DNA from: Molanna angustata
Taxonomy: Eukaryota > Arthropoda > Insecta > Trichoptera > Molannidae
Direction of reading: 5' to 3'
NCBI GenBank assembly: GCA_963576475.1
Contig: OY754972.1
Span: 29,497,107 to 29,561,106, forward strand
Length of the DNA stretch: 64,000 nucleotides
Within the stretch, counting starts at the first letter, position 1. Each line of letters opens with the position of its first letter. A program made the position numbers and the translations under genes. The notes under the pieces are model-generated. The model was given only the letters and a program-made list of their open reading frames with translations. It was not told the DNA's origin and did no database searches. Below, one piece after another: positions 49,691 through 60,700 of this stretch.

Positions 49691-50654
49691 AGACTGCACC
49701 CTTCATTTAATTCAAATATTTACATTTTTTTCTCATATGACAGTCATTACACCAACTCGTTATTATTAATGTTAGACTAAGAGCCTCTTTAAATTAAAAT
49801 CATTTAATACTTCATGCAATATATTGTAGTTATTTCTTTTACAGGGAATTCTAGTGACTCCAGGGTTCAAAGATTGTGGATCCATTTGGCGGACTCATTA
49901 AATCAATCGAGAAGACCTGCAGAGAGTGGAATGAAGTTAGAATTTTTATTCCACATATAATTTATGTGAGCTTCTATTTAACTTTCGCACTATTTCAAAT
50001 ATTGCTGATAATAATAATAATATTACAGTCATATAAAACAGCGTTGAGGAAGGCTAAAGGAAAAAAGTATTAGAGCGTCTATGAGAGGAATGGTAGGTGG
50101 GGAGGACAGCAACCAGGCGCTGACTACCATGGAATCAAAGCTGATTGAGACTGAAGGGATGTTTTACAACTGATGTAGAATCAGGAGCATACAATCCAGA
50201 GTTTAATGATGATTCTCTATCAAAGAAGTGAATTAAAGTTTTTGTTACCATTATATTTTTTTTGTATATAAGTACATAATATATCCATTTTATATCTATA
50301 TAATTATTATTTCAATGTAAAATGCTACCTACTCAGCATTTTATAATACTTACCTTTTTAATCTTTCACATAAAATATCAAAATATTATTGCAATTCTTT
50401 TTAATGTACAAAATTTATGAAAAAAAATATATATGAATATATTATTTTTATAACAATTTGTTTTATTTTTACTTTGCCATTCTGATTGCTTAAAAGGTTC
50501 CACAAATTAGGTACAACAAATTTAAAATTTATATTATAATTATTTACTTTATACATATATATATTAGTAAAACCTGGCAGACGTTGTCCTGCCTGTTTAA
50601 TTATTGACCTCCAAATATATAAAAATGGTTGTTCGGTATTTTTTCCTTTTTATT
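49691..50654. other. Intergenic, no gene seen
   Basis: AT-rich. GGCAGACGTTGTCCTGCCTG (50578-50597) is a word found in RTE-like repeats of insects as I recall it. No gene. Confidence 0.4.
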
Positions 50655-50870
50655 ACTTAACATTCTTATCTAGATTCGCTAATTATAATTCCATTTTTTC
50701 CCTTCCATCCCTACAGTCCCTATTCATTCATTTTTTAATTTTATTTAATGATTCAAACAAACTTAACATTCTTATCTAGATTCGCTGATTATAATTTCGT
50801 TTTTTCCCTTCCATCCCTACAGTCCTTTCCGTCCCTATTCATTCATTTTTTAATTATTCAAACAAATACA
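50655..50870. repeat. ~107-bp direct duplication
   Basis: ACTTAACATTCTTATCTAGA begins both copies (about 50654 and 50761). Both carry CCCTTCCATCCCTACAGTCC, a pyrimidine-rich word that mirrors the purine-rich patch at 25630-25700. Confidence 0.8.
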
Positions 50871-51061
50871 GGTACTTGAACCTTTAGCATTATACCAGTT
50901 TTATATAATATACCATTTTATATTATGGGTATATAGGATTTTTTCTTAAAATATTTTTATTTCTTTATTCATTTATTCAATCATCATTTATTGTGGAGAT
51001 ATTAAATAAATAAATTTTAATTTTTAAACCTTCTCGTTTGCGCGCTGAACTAACCCACTGT

Positions 51062-51268
51062 TGGTGACTTTCACTAACGTCCCCTAACTCTTAGGTGTTA
51101 CCTAAGAATTCTTATGTAGTACCTAACGTGAATTTTCGTTTCACCACCTACATAAGAGTTACCTAAGACGCTAAGACTGGTGAAAACCAAACGATACGTT
51201 AGGGGTTACCTAAGCTTAGTTGATACCCAGCTATGTGACAGTTTAGGTAACGTTGGTGGAAGTCACCA
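51062..51268. mobile_element. MITE-like element with TGGTGACTT ends
   Basis: The left end TGGTGACTTTCACTAACG is complemented by the right end CGTTGGTGGAAGTCACCA (two mismatches). The interior holds several inverted TTACCTAAG/CTTAGGTAA words. 207 bp, non-coding. Flanked by RTE-tail-like sequence on the right. Confidence 0.65.
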
Positions 51269-51299
51269 TAAGTGTCAATTCAATACCAACTTTTTTTTT

Positions 51300-51465
51300 C
51301 AATTTTTTTTGTGAGATTCGAATAAATATCAAATAGATATCGGAATGAGCTGAACAGATTGCCAAAGTTTCATCGCAATCGGATGTTGGTTTAGGAGTCC
51401 ATCGCTCACATAGAAACAAATATACGTACATCCATTTTTATATATATATATGTAAAAAAATTATA
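51300..51465 (+). mobile_element. RTE- or SINE-like 3' tail relic
   Basis: The phrase GCTGAACAGATTGCCAAAGT followed by TTTCATCGCAATCGG, CACATAGAAACAAATATACG and a TATATATA end matches the general layout of insect RTE/SINE 3' ends ('..CAATCGG...CACAGACAGACATACA..TTTTATATATA'). Recognition is by pattern only. Confidence 0.45.
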
Positions 51466-52200
51466 CATTCAAGTTTAGTGTCTTCTTATTAAATTACTTC
51501 TAATCTTTGCAACGTGGATAAATTGTAAGTATGTTCCTTATTGCCAATATCAATTTCAGTAATGTCTTCATCTGCAATGGACAATTGTATTCTATATATT
51601 CAAGTGAAGTGAATATAAAGAATACAATTGAATATATAGAATACATTGCAACATTTTATAACATTTGCAAAACAAAAATAATGAAGATTTGTGTACAAAT
51701 ATCTAGGTATATTTAAATTACACTAAAATAAATATTGAAGGTTTTTTTACATAAGTAATTTAAAAACATCCATAGTATAAGATAAAAAGAATATATATAA
51801 TCAAAAACATAAGAACACATAGTACACCAATCTCAATTATTACAATGAATTCATTAGAAAAACAGTATTTGATTTAAGTACAAAATAAAAATTTGACAAA
51901 AATAAGAATTTGTTTTTACAATTGTGTAATAATGCAGTTATAATTTGAGATGCTTAGATATTATTATAAAATAAGCTTTATCTAAGAAAATACAGATTAC
52001 ATTTAATACAGTACTGCTATATGGCAAAAATATTCCAATATCGTTTAAAAGAAAATACAAATATCATGTTTCTGACGTTGCAACCAGCAGATTTTCAACT
52101 TATGAAAGTTTCTCTCAAGACATTAATAAAGGCTCTAGTCATTCCACAGACTCTTACTTATAAAACATCATTACAAAATATAATATGTTAATAGACCCTG
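51466..52200. other. Intergenic, no gene seen
   Basis: AT-rich with an internal complementary pair (ACAATTGTATTCTATATATT near 51581-51600 and its inverse near 51622-51645). Nothing coding. Confidence 0.45.
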
Positions 52201-52204
52201 TTGT

Positions 52205-52726
52205 TTATGGCGATTGCTCGTCTTCATTGGGGTTTGCTATACTTGATCCAGGAAATTGCGTTTTGAACATTAGTTTCAATGTTTCTTCCACAATCTTTGT
52301 GAATTGGCAATAGAGACGCCGTATTGTGTCGAGTGCATTGGCTTTATTTTTTTATTGTAAAATCAATAGTTATGACATATGAGCGCCGCAAACTATAGTT
52401 CAACACGCATAGTTTAAAAACTCATTTCCACACCACCTTGAGGTAGAGTAAGCGGCGCGTTTTTTTTATCGTGGTATCCCCAGTAGGCCTAATCCACGTG
52501 CAATTCACTTTTCCAAAAATTAGCGCATTCCTCTTCACTTTGTTCTTGATGGACTAAGTGTTGCGAGTTCATTGTCTTTAGTATCGATTGAAACGTCACA
52601 GACCAAAATTTCTTCCACATCGCCCGTGATGGGATTATCAGTTTCATCGCAATCCTCTTCGTTCTTGATTTTATCATACATTTCTTCCTCTTCATCTTGT
52701 AATGGAACTTGGCCAAAAATCAATGA
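52205..52726 (-). CDS. Acidic ORF and downstream frame, possible interrupted gene
   Basis: The minus strand from 52723 opens with GQVPLQDEEEEMYDKIKNEE, DCDETDNPITGDVEEILVCD and stops at 52535; the overlapping frame ends EECANFWKSELHVD at 52489. Further down, 52350-52208 is open in one frame (ALDTIRRLYCQFTKIVEETL) to TAA. Codon use is less AT-biased than nearby repeats. Upstream is cut off exactly where a plus-strand LINE starts (52727). I do not recognise the product. It could be the 3' end of a host gene truncated by the LINE, or a domesticated transposase relative. Confidence 0.3.
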
Positions 52727-53610
52727 ATGTTGGAGAGTATTCCCGCTTTTGATTATGTCATCAGAAAGTCATCTATTAACACCAACTCCACTACATACAT
52801 TAAGAGTAATCAAATAGTTGGTTATGCAGATATTCTCAACATTGTCGGAAGATCCCTTGCAGCCCTACAGGAAGTCTTTGAACCACTTGAAACAGCAGCA
52901 GCAGAAATAGGTTTGCAAATCAATGAAAATAAAACCAAAATAATGAAGCAAACTAGAAATGCTAGAAACGCTTAACATAGTAATATAACATTCAAGGATA
53001 AGTACTTTTGAAACTGTTGAGGAATTTGCATACTAGGGTTCAACTATCAATTAAGGTAATGGAGATACCCTAGATATAAAAAGGTGAATAGCGACAAGTG
53101 ACAGCATTCTTCTCTGTATTACCTGTGTTAGTTGTAGAAGTGTCCACAGATATACAAAGACAACCCTGTATAAAACATCATTAGGATTGTTGTATCATAT
53201 GGGTGTGAGGCTTAGACACTGACAGCAAAGTCTGCGGAGATGCTGGACATCTTTGAAATAAAAGTGATACGTAAAATCCTGGGACCCGTGAATGATGGAC
53301 AAACATGGAGGATTAAATTCAACAATGAGTTGTAAACATCTATAAAGCTCCCAAAGTCTCTGACATATGGGCTGAGCATGTTCAGAGAATGCCATCATCG
53401 CGAGTTCAAAAAAGAGTCTTTTGTCACCTAGGTAACAAAAGAAAGGTCGGAAGACCGAGGCTGCGATGGGAAGGCGATATTGTGAGGGACGCGTCCCAGC
53501 TTCTGAGTGCCAAACTGGAAGGTCGCAGCAAGTGACAGGAGAGGTTGGAGGAGGAAGTTACTGGAAGCTAAGGCTCGATATGGGCAATAGAGCCATTAAA
53601 GAAGAACATC
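52727..53610 (+). pseudogene. LINE RT relic, same family as 15645-16157
   Basis: It opens in the RT domain: VIRKSSINTNSTTYIKSNQI, then VGYADILNIVGRSLAALQEV (the catalytic YADD is YADI) and EIGLQINENKTKIMKQTRNA. Later frames give VSYGCEA.TLTAKSAEMLDI, KVIRKILGPVNDGQTWRIKF and, after frameshifts, DRRGWRRKLLEAKARYGQ and TAG. The end GGGCAATAGAGCCATTAAAG mirrors the GGGCTGTAGCGCCATTGAAG end of the 15.6-kb copy. Many stops; dead. Confidence 0.85.
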
Positions 53611-53659
53611 TAAACAACTGTACTATGCTTCTTTTGCTCAAAGCCTGCATCTTATTTTA

Positions 53660-54430
53660 AAATTTTTGATTTATCTTATATTTGTCAGACCTTTGTTATC
53701 CAATTCTTACATACATACCATTTCCCTATTTGTGGTAGACAGAAAGAGCCAAAAGCCAGACTCTTCGATCTTGACACACATATTTTGCCTCATTTATATC
53801 TACACTTCAGGCCATACATGCTCTCCTATTATTATACTATTATCGTATGTTCTTATCTTTCAAAATTTCATTTATATGATCATACCAACTCTTTTTCGGC
53901 CGACCCCTACATCTCATTTCCAGTCTTTTCATCCTTGTATACTTTCTTTGTCATTCGTTCATTCCCTCTACATGTCCAAACCATCCTAAAGCAATTATCT
54001 TCATTCTTCTAACATTATGTCTTTCGATGTTACATTCTCTTTTGATATCATGATTCCTTATCCTATCATAAATTGTTTTGTCATACATTCTTCTAAGGAA
54101 CCTTATTTTCAGTGTTAATTTTACTTTCAAGCATCTTCTGCAATGTCCCACTTGCATACATTATGGTTGGAACAACAATTGCATTGTGCACAGTAAGTTT
54201 TGCTGGCCTTGAAATAATTGGGTGTCATTATTGTTCTTAGTGCACCCTTCTTTCTATATCATTTTCCAATCTTCCATCATGCTGAAACATACTTCCTAAA
54301 AACAAATAATCTTCATACACTTGTTTAATTCGTTCTTTATCAACTCGTATTTCGCATTCTGTTCTTCTTTGGCTTTTTTCAATAACAATCACTTTAGACT
54401 TAGCTCTTGCTTTCTTCTTCTTTCGAGGCA
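53660..54430 (-). pseudogene. LINE ORF2 relic, same family as 2361-2757
   Basis: The minus strand from about 54400 reads AKSKVIVIEKSQRRTECEIR, VDKERIKQVYEDYLFLGSMF and DGRLENDIERRV, the 'KTKVM.FEK...YLGS.F..DG....EI..RI' segment. It continues with IRFLRRMYDKTIYDRIRNHD and ALGWFGHVEGM, then a GRPKKSWYDH block. Frameshifted. It lies immediately downstream of the split gene's stop codon and may have truncated that gene's original 3' end. Confidence 0.75.
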
Positions 54431-54432
54431 TT

Positions 54433-56745
54433 TTACTCCCTATGATCGTATTTAGTTCTTTTTTCATACTGTTTCAATTCTGTTTCGAAATCTTCTGCTA
54501 TCGTCAAATCTAGAAGTGGAGTTTCGGTGTGGTCATATTTTCCCTCTGGTAAAATTTCATCATCTGTAATACAAATATCTTCTGGAATTTCGTATGTAAT
54601 TTCTTCTGGAATGTCGTCCGTAATTTCTTCTGGAATTTCGTATGTAATTTCTTCTGGAATTTCGTATGTAATTTCTTCTGGAATTTTGTATGTAATTTCT
54701 TCTGGAATTTCGTATGTAATTTCTTCTGGAATTTCGTATGTAATTTCTTCTGGAATTTCGTATGTAATTTCTTCTGGAATTTCGTCCATAATTTCTTCAA
54801 ATGGAATATGCAAGCTATCACTTAAACTATCTCTTGTAGCCTGAAAAATGATTAAAAATGTCACATGTCAATTAAGAGTTCAGTCCTTTTTCTAACCCGA
54901 ATAGATTAAAACAGTTTGATGTTTTGCATGTCTGTATGAAGATTAAGTACAAAACTACTTAGTCCTGTAGATATTGTGTATTTTGCCCTACAAATTGTAT
55001 GAAACAACATCGTCACTAAATTCAATTTTAACATAAATTTTCATAAAAAAAAAATGATATATAATATACGTACTTGTTAATAAAAAAATATTTAAAAAAC
55101 TCCGGAACTTCTTTAAGAACTTTTTTAAGTTAACGTTTTTACCGTTTTTGAGATATATTGAAAAATGAAAAAAACTTCATATATATATTTATATTATATT
55201 GTATATTTATGTAGCTTCTTGGACAACTAACAGGTATTATGTCAAATAATTATTTAACACGCACCCAATAACAAGTTGCCACATTCTGGAGACTTACGAT
55301 ATTTATCGTCTCACAGATCCAGACTGAAAACACAATTAAAAACAGTGTCTCCACCGGGAATCGAACCCGGGACATTTAGCTCAGCAGTCAGATATCTAAC
55401 CAACTGAGCCACGAATTCCTACATATATATAGAATATATAAGATGCGAAGCTTCTAAGTTGGTGTTTTTTACTCCAAAGTTGTAAAAAAAACATGCAAAA
55501 CATAGACCTGGCCATAAAAATCTCACATATTGGCTAGAAACTTTGTCGATCTGTTAAGAGAAATAACTTATCTTGGACAAATTGACAATTGGGCTATTAT
55601 TCATTATTATAAATTTACTTACAATTTTCATGCAGCAATTTTGACCACGACATTTCTTTTCATTAAAAATGTTTTCATATAGTACATTATTCTCCACAAT
55701 CTTTTTCCATTGTCGAACTATAACTTGTCTGCTTTTTCTATCATTTTTAAATCGGAATTGGCGAATAATCTAAAAAAAATGTTAGGTAAATTAAAACTAT
55801 AGAAACATATAGGTACTGTGCATTCACTTTTTTACCATTCACATTCAAGAATTCTCTTATGAATTTATCCTTCTGTTGTACCTATAGATTCTAGGAAATA
55901 GGTGCAATAAACTCTGTGTGTATTTGGACAACATTTTTTTTTGTAATAAGTAGTTACTCAATTATTAAATTTTAGATTTTTTTTAATTGTAATTCATATA
56001 TATTATGTTCAAATTGTATAATATAAATGTTAAATAATTGAATCAAATATAACATGGAACTCCCAAAAATTTTAAATTTTTATAACAAATTTTTAATGTC
56101 TCAGTAGAGACGAAATTAGAATATTGTAGGAGAACCGCGAAATCAAGGCATCTACAGGTCTTACGACCTGTCATCGACTGGTTTACGTAATCACTTTATG
56201 CAAGCGAAATGAATTAGATTTGATGAATATATAGAACTTTTAAAATGTGGATTGATAGGGAACTCAATAATAGGTGAAAGTTGCACAAGCGCATAGTGAT
56301 TACGTAAACCAGCCGATGACAGGTCGTAAGCCCTGAAGATATCTCGATTTCCCGGTTCTCCTATAATATTCGAACTTCGTTTCTATTGCGATATTTGTCT
56401 TAAAATATTAATGAATCCGGCAGGAAAAAATTCAAAAATTGCGTCTTAATTATATATATATTATGATTATAATGGCGTCTTAGATTATATATGATTATAA
56501 TTGCGTCTTAGATTATATATGATTTTGTACCTTATAATTCCATAGTTTGCGTATATGCAACTATAAAAATATTCAACGTGATATGTATTTTTAATAGATA
56601 TATTATATAATAAATTACAACATACCTTGTAAAGAAGAGATCCTTGACCAGATGAATTAAATTGAATATCACATGTACACTTGATATGCTCAAAAATAAA
56701 TTTCGCGAGAGTTTCGCACGTATTAAAAACTTTTCGTTGAGCCAT
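54433..56745 (-). CDS. Three-exon gene, ~224 residues, acidic octapeptide repeats; possible TFIIS/Elongin-A-like N-domain
   Basis: Exon 1 is 56745-56626 (ATG in good context, ATAATGG; 40 codons; donor AAG|GTATG). Exon 2 is 55769-55623 (49 codons; acceptor TTTTTTTTAG, donor ATT|GTAAGT). Exon 3 is 54840-54433 (135 codons plus TAA; acceptor CATTTTTCAG). Both introns are phase 0 and the whole frame stays open. The segment GSLLYKIIRQFRFKNDRKSR then QVIVRQWKKIVENN (residues about 35-68) resembles the last helices of the TFIIS/Elongin A/Med26 N-terminal domain ('VGK.V..LRKH......A..LV..WK.LV'), known to dock on transcription factors; inferred and weak. Residues about 109-177 are eight copies of EIPEEITY plus a degenerate ninth, followed by an acidic tail. 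An upstream in-frame ATG at 56754 is less likely. The 3' end may be shortened by the adjoining LINE. Confidence 0.6.
54575..54790 (-). repeat. 24-bp coding minisatellite in exon 3
   Basis: A unit of 24 bp (plus strand GGAATTTCGTATGTAATTTC followed by TTCT) repeats about 8-9 times and keeps the reading frame, encoding EIPEEITY with one K and two D variants. Copy number may vary between individuals. Confidence 0.92.
54879..55592 (+). mobile_element. Family R copy in the gene's intron 2, broken by a SINE
   Basis: 54879-55170 matches the left part of 10158-10620 (shared AAATTGTATGAA.CAA, GTCGTCACTAAATTCAATTTT-like block). 55425-55592 matches its right end, finishing AATTGACAATTGG. About 200 bp of the family's middle is replaced by the SINE-like unit. 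The copy is more diverged than the 6.4/10.0-kb pair. Confidence 0.7.
55190..55421 (-). mobile_element. tRNA-derived SINE
   Basis: On the minus strand, box A TGGCTCAGTTGG (55411-55400) and box B GGGTTCGATTCCC (55368-55356) are close to the Pol III consensus with tRNA-like spacing. They are followed by a non-tRNA body of about 150 nt and an AT-rich tail. The would-be acceptor stem (GAATTCG against TGGAGAC) does not pair and the anticodon stem is poor, so this is a SINE and not a tRNA gene. Confidence 0.75.
56102..56388. mobile_element. MITE-like element, family M, in the gene's intron 1
   Basis: The ends CAGTAGAGACGAA and TTCGTTTCTATTG match those of 17673-17786. The inner arms AGTGATTACGTAAACCAGCC and GACTGGTTTACGTAATCACT pair closely. 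287 bp with long inverted arms, non-coding. Confidence 0.7.
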
Positions 56746-57720
56746 TATAAACATAAAAAACCAAATAGTTAAAAGAAAATAATTAATTGATCAAATTAAT
56801 CCACAGAACGTTTTAAATAGGTCTTGTCTCGCGACATGCACGTAAAGTATAAACAAATAATACCAATTTATACGAAAAAAAAATCCTTTCCTAGAATAAG
56901 GGGTTACCCAATTATATGGAATTATCCAATGTAATAGGCCGTTTCCACGCTCGCCTTGGCTCGGCGAGAGATCTCGAGCTCTCATATTTCTGAATACCAG
57001 AATCCAACTTAAACTCCGAAGTATGTAATTAAATAAATAAAATAAATAATGATTAAAATATTTTTTTTATATTCTGATATGCATTTCTTTTAGAATTTTT
57101 AAATAATATTTATTATTGAAAAATGTCTATTGTTTGATTAAGAACATGTACATGTAGAGATAATTGAAAAATCCTATATTATAATAAAAATACGTAAGGT
57201 CAAAAGTAATGGCCGATATAACCTCAGCATCCTTCATGTTTTGATACTGACGGGCTCGCGAGCATGTAAATAGTGTCCGAGCTGTCGACTTTTAAGCCGT
57301 TTACACGCTCGCCGAGACGTTCGCCGCGCCTATACCAACGTATAAATCCGGCATAAGGGTTGATTTAATGTCTGCTCCACACTTAGTCCGCAATGACGAA
57401 CTTTCCGGGAATCACATGAGATATTTTATATATTTTTTCAATAAAAGATATATAAATAGTTTGAATAGTACAGGTATCGCCAAATAACTTGACTTTTTAA
57501 CAGAAAGGAAGATATTTGAAGATATTTGGCGATAATTATATACTGTTTTTTTCTTTTACAAAAAGAAAAAATGCTTATGCTGAGAATACTTGTAATAACG
57601 ATTCAATACATTGACAATAGCAATAATGTCATTTTTTTTTTTAAAACAAACAAACTTCAAATAGATAGTTTAAAAGGGTAGAATGTTTGCACCTCGAAGT
57701 GGTTGCCTTTACCAGTGCGC
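56746..57720. other. Upstream region of the gene; two related GC-rich words
   Basis: GGCCGTTTCCACGCTCGCC (about 56938) and GCCGTTTACACGCTCGCC (about 57296) are near-identical direct copies in an otherwise AT-rich stretch. They could be ends of a small DNA element. A short inverted pair TATCGCCAAATA/TATTTGGCGATA lies at 57473-57535. The promoter of the minus-strand gene should lie in the first few hundred bases, but I see no distinct core element. Confidence 0.4.
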
Positions 57721-57724
57721 ATTG

Positions 57725-60700
57725 AACACAATGTTGCGGTTTATTTTTTATGATTTTTATTTTTGCGTCAGATGCAGATTGTAGTGCTACATACACGTCA
57801 GAAAAATTGAGGGTATCTTAGACCAAATAAAAGTGCTAGATTTTTTTTAATATTATATTTGACATCAAATTTTTCCGTTAATCCGCTTTAACACAATGTT
57901 GCGGTTTATTTTTTATGATTTTTATTTTAGCGTCAGATGCAGATTGTAGTGCTACATACACGTCAGAAAAATTGAGGGTATCTTTGACCAAATAAAAGTG
58001 CTAGATTTTTTTTTAATATTATATATGACATCAAAATTTTCCGTTAATCCGCTTGAACACAATGTTGCGGTTTATTTTTTATAAATTTTATTTTTGCGTC
58101 AGATGCACATTGTAGTGCTACATATACCTCAGAAAAATTGAGGGTATCTTTGACCAAATAAAAGTGCAAGATTTTTTTTAATATTATATTTGACTTCAAA
58201 ATTTTCCGTTAATCGGCTTGAAAACAATGTTGCGGTTTATTTTATTTGAATTTTATTTTTGCGTCAGATGCACATTGTAGTGCTACATACACCTTAGAAA
58301 AATTGAGGGTATCTTTGACCAAATAAAAGTGCTAGATTTTTTTTAATATTATATTTGACATCAAAATTTTCCGTTAATCCGCTTGAACACAATGTTGCGG
58401 TTTATTTTTTATAAATTTTATTTTTGCGTCAGATGCAGATTGTAGTGCTACATACACGTCAGAAAAATTGAGGGTATCTTTGATCAAATAAAAGTGCTAG
58501 ATTTTTTTTTAATATTATATTTGACTTCAAAATTTTCCGTTAATCGGCTTGAAAACAATGTTGCGGTTTATTTTATTTGAATTTTATTTTTGCTTCAGAT
58601 GCACATTGTAGTGCTACATACACCTCAGAAAAATTGAGGGTATCTTTGACCAAATAAAAGTCCAAGATTTTTTTGAATATTATATTTGACTTCAAAATTT
58701 TCCGTTAATCCGCTTGAACACAATGTTGCGGTTTATTTTATTTGAATTTTATTTTTGCGTCAGATGCACATTGTAGTGCTACATACATCTTAGAAAAATT
58801 GAGGGTATCTTTGACCAAATAAAAGTGCTAGATTTTTTATTAATATTATATTTGCGTCAAAATTTTCCGTTGATCCGCTTGAACACAATGTTGCGGTTTA
58901 TTTTAATTGAATTTTATTTTTGCGTCAGATGCACATTAAAGTGCTACATACACCTCGGAAAAATTGAGGGTATCTTTGACCAAATAAAAGTGCTAGATTT
59001 TTTTTAATATTATATTTGACATCAAAATTTTCCGTTAATCCGCTTGAACACAATGTTGCGGTTTATTTTTTATAAATTTTATTTTTGCTTCAGATGCACA
59101 TTGTAGTGTTACATACACCTCGGAAAAATTGAGGGTATCTTTGATCAAATAAAAGTGCTAGATTTTTTTTTAATATTATATTTGACTTCAAAATTTTCCG
59201 TTAATCGGCTTGAAAACAATGTTGCGGTTTATTTTATTTGAATTTTATTTTTGCTTCAGATGCACATTGTAATGCTACATACACCTCAGAAAAATTGAGG
59301 GTATCTTTGACCAAATAAAAGTGCTAGATTTTTTTTAATATAATATTTGACATCAAAATTTTCCGTTAATCCGCTTGAACACAATGTTGCGGTTTATTTT
59401 TTATAAATTTTATTTTTGCGTCAGATGCACATTATAGTGATACATATACCTCAGAAAAATTGAGGGTATCTTTGACCAAATGAAAGTGCTAGATTTTTTT
59501 ATAATATTATATTTTACTTCAAAATTTTCCGTTAATCGGCTTGAAAACAATGTTGCGGTTTATTTTATTTGAATTTTATTTTTGCTTCAGATGCACATTG
59601 TAGTGCTACATACACATCAGAAAAATTGAGGGTATCTTTGACCAAATAAAAGTGCTAGATTTATTTTTAATATTATATTTTACTTCAAAATTTTCCGTTA
59701 ATCGGCTTGAAAACAATGTTGCGGTTTATTTTATTTGAATTTTATTTTTGCGTCAGATGCACATTAAAGTGCTACATACACCTCAGAAAAATTGAGGGTA
59801 TCTTTGACCAAATGAAAGTGCTAGATTTTTTTATAATATTATATTTTACTTCAAAATTTTCCGTTAATCGGCTTGAAAACAATGTTGCGGTTTATTTTAT
59901 TTGAATTTTATTTTTGCTTCATATGCACATTGTAGTGCTACATACACCTCAGAAAAATTGAGGGTATCTTTGATCAAATAAAAGTGCAAGATTTTTTTTA
60001 ATATTATATTTGACATCAAAATTTTCCGTTAATCCGCTTGAACACAATGTTGCGGTTTATTTTTTATAAATTTTATTTTTGCGTCAGATGCACATTGTAG
60101 TGCTACATATACCTCAGAAAAATTGAGGGTATCTTTGACCAAATAAAAGTGCAAGTTTTTTTTTAATATTTTATTTGACTTCAAAATTTTCCGTTAATCG
60201 GCTTGAAAACAATGTTGCGGTTTATTTTATTTGAATTTTATTTTTGCTTCAGATGCACATTGTAGTGCTACATACACATCAGAAAAATTGAGGGTATCTT
60301 TGACCAAATAAAAGTGCTAGATTTTTTTTTAATATTATATTTTACTTCAAAATTTTCCGTTAATCGGCTTGAAAACAATGTTGCGGTTTATTTTATTTGA
60401 ATTTTATTTTTGCGTCAGATGCACATTAAAGTGCTACATACACCTCAGAAAAATTGAGGGTATCTTTGACCAAATGAAAGTGCTAGATTTTTTTATAATA
60501 TTATATTTTACTTCAAAATTTTCCGTTAATCGGCTTGAAAACAATGTTGCGGTTTATTTTATTTGAATTTTATTTTTGCTTCAGATGCACATTGTAGTGC
60601 TACATACACCTCAGAAAAATTGAGGGTATCTTTGATCAAATAAAAGTGCAAGATTTTTTTTAATATTATATTTGACATCAAAACTTTCCGTTAATCCGCT

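Noticed and set aside
53666..54012. 107- and 75-codon plus-strand frames
   Set aside because: They are antisense to LINE RT sequence on the minus strand.
54510..54844. Other-frame ORFs over the 24-bp repeat (QKKLHTKF and SGISYVIS repeats)
   Set aside because: A 24-bp repeat is open in several frames. Only the EIPEEITY frame joins exons 1 and 2 at good splice sites.
55340..55421. A tRNA gene on the minus strand
   Set aside because: D- and T-arm sequences are tRNA-like, but the acceptor stem does not pair and the anticodon stem is poor. Called a SINE instead.
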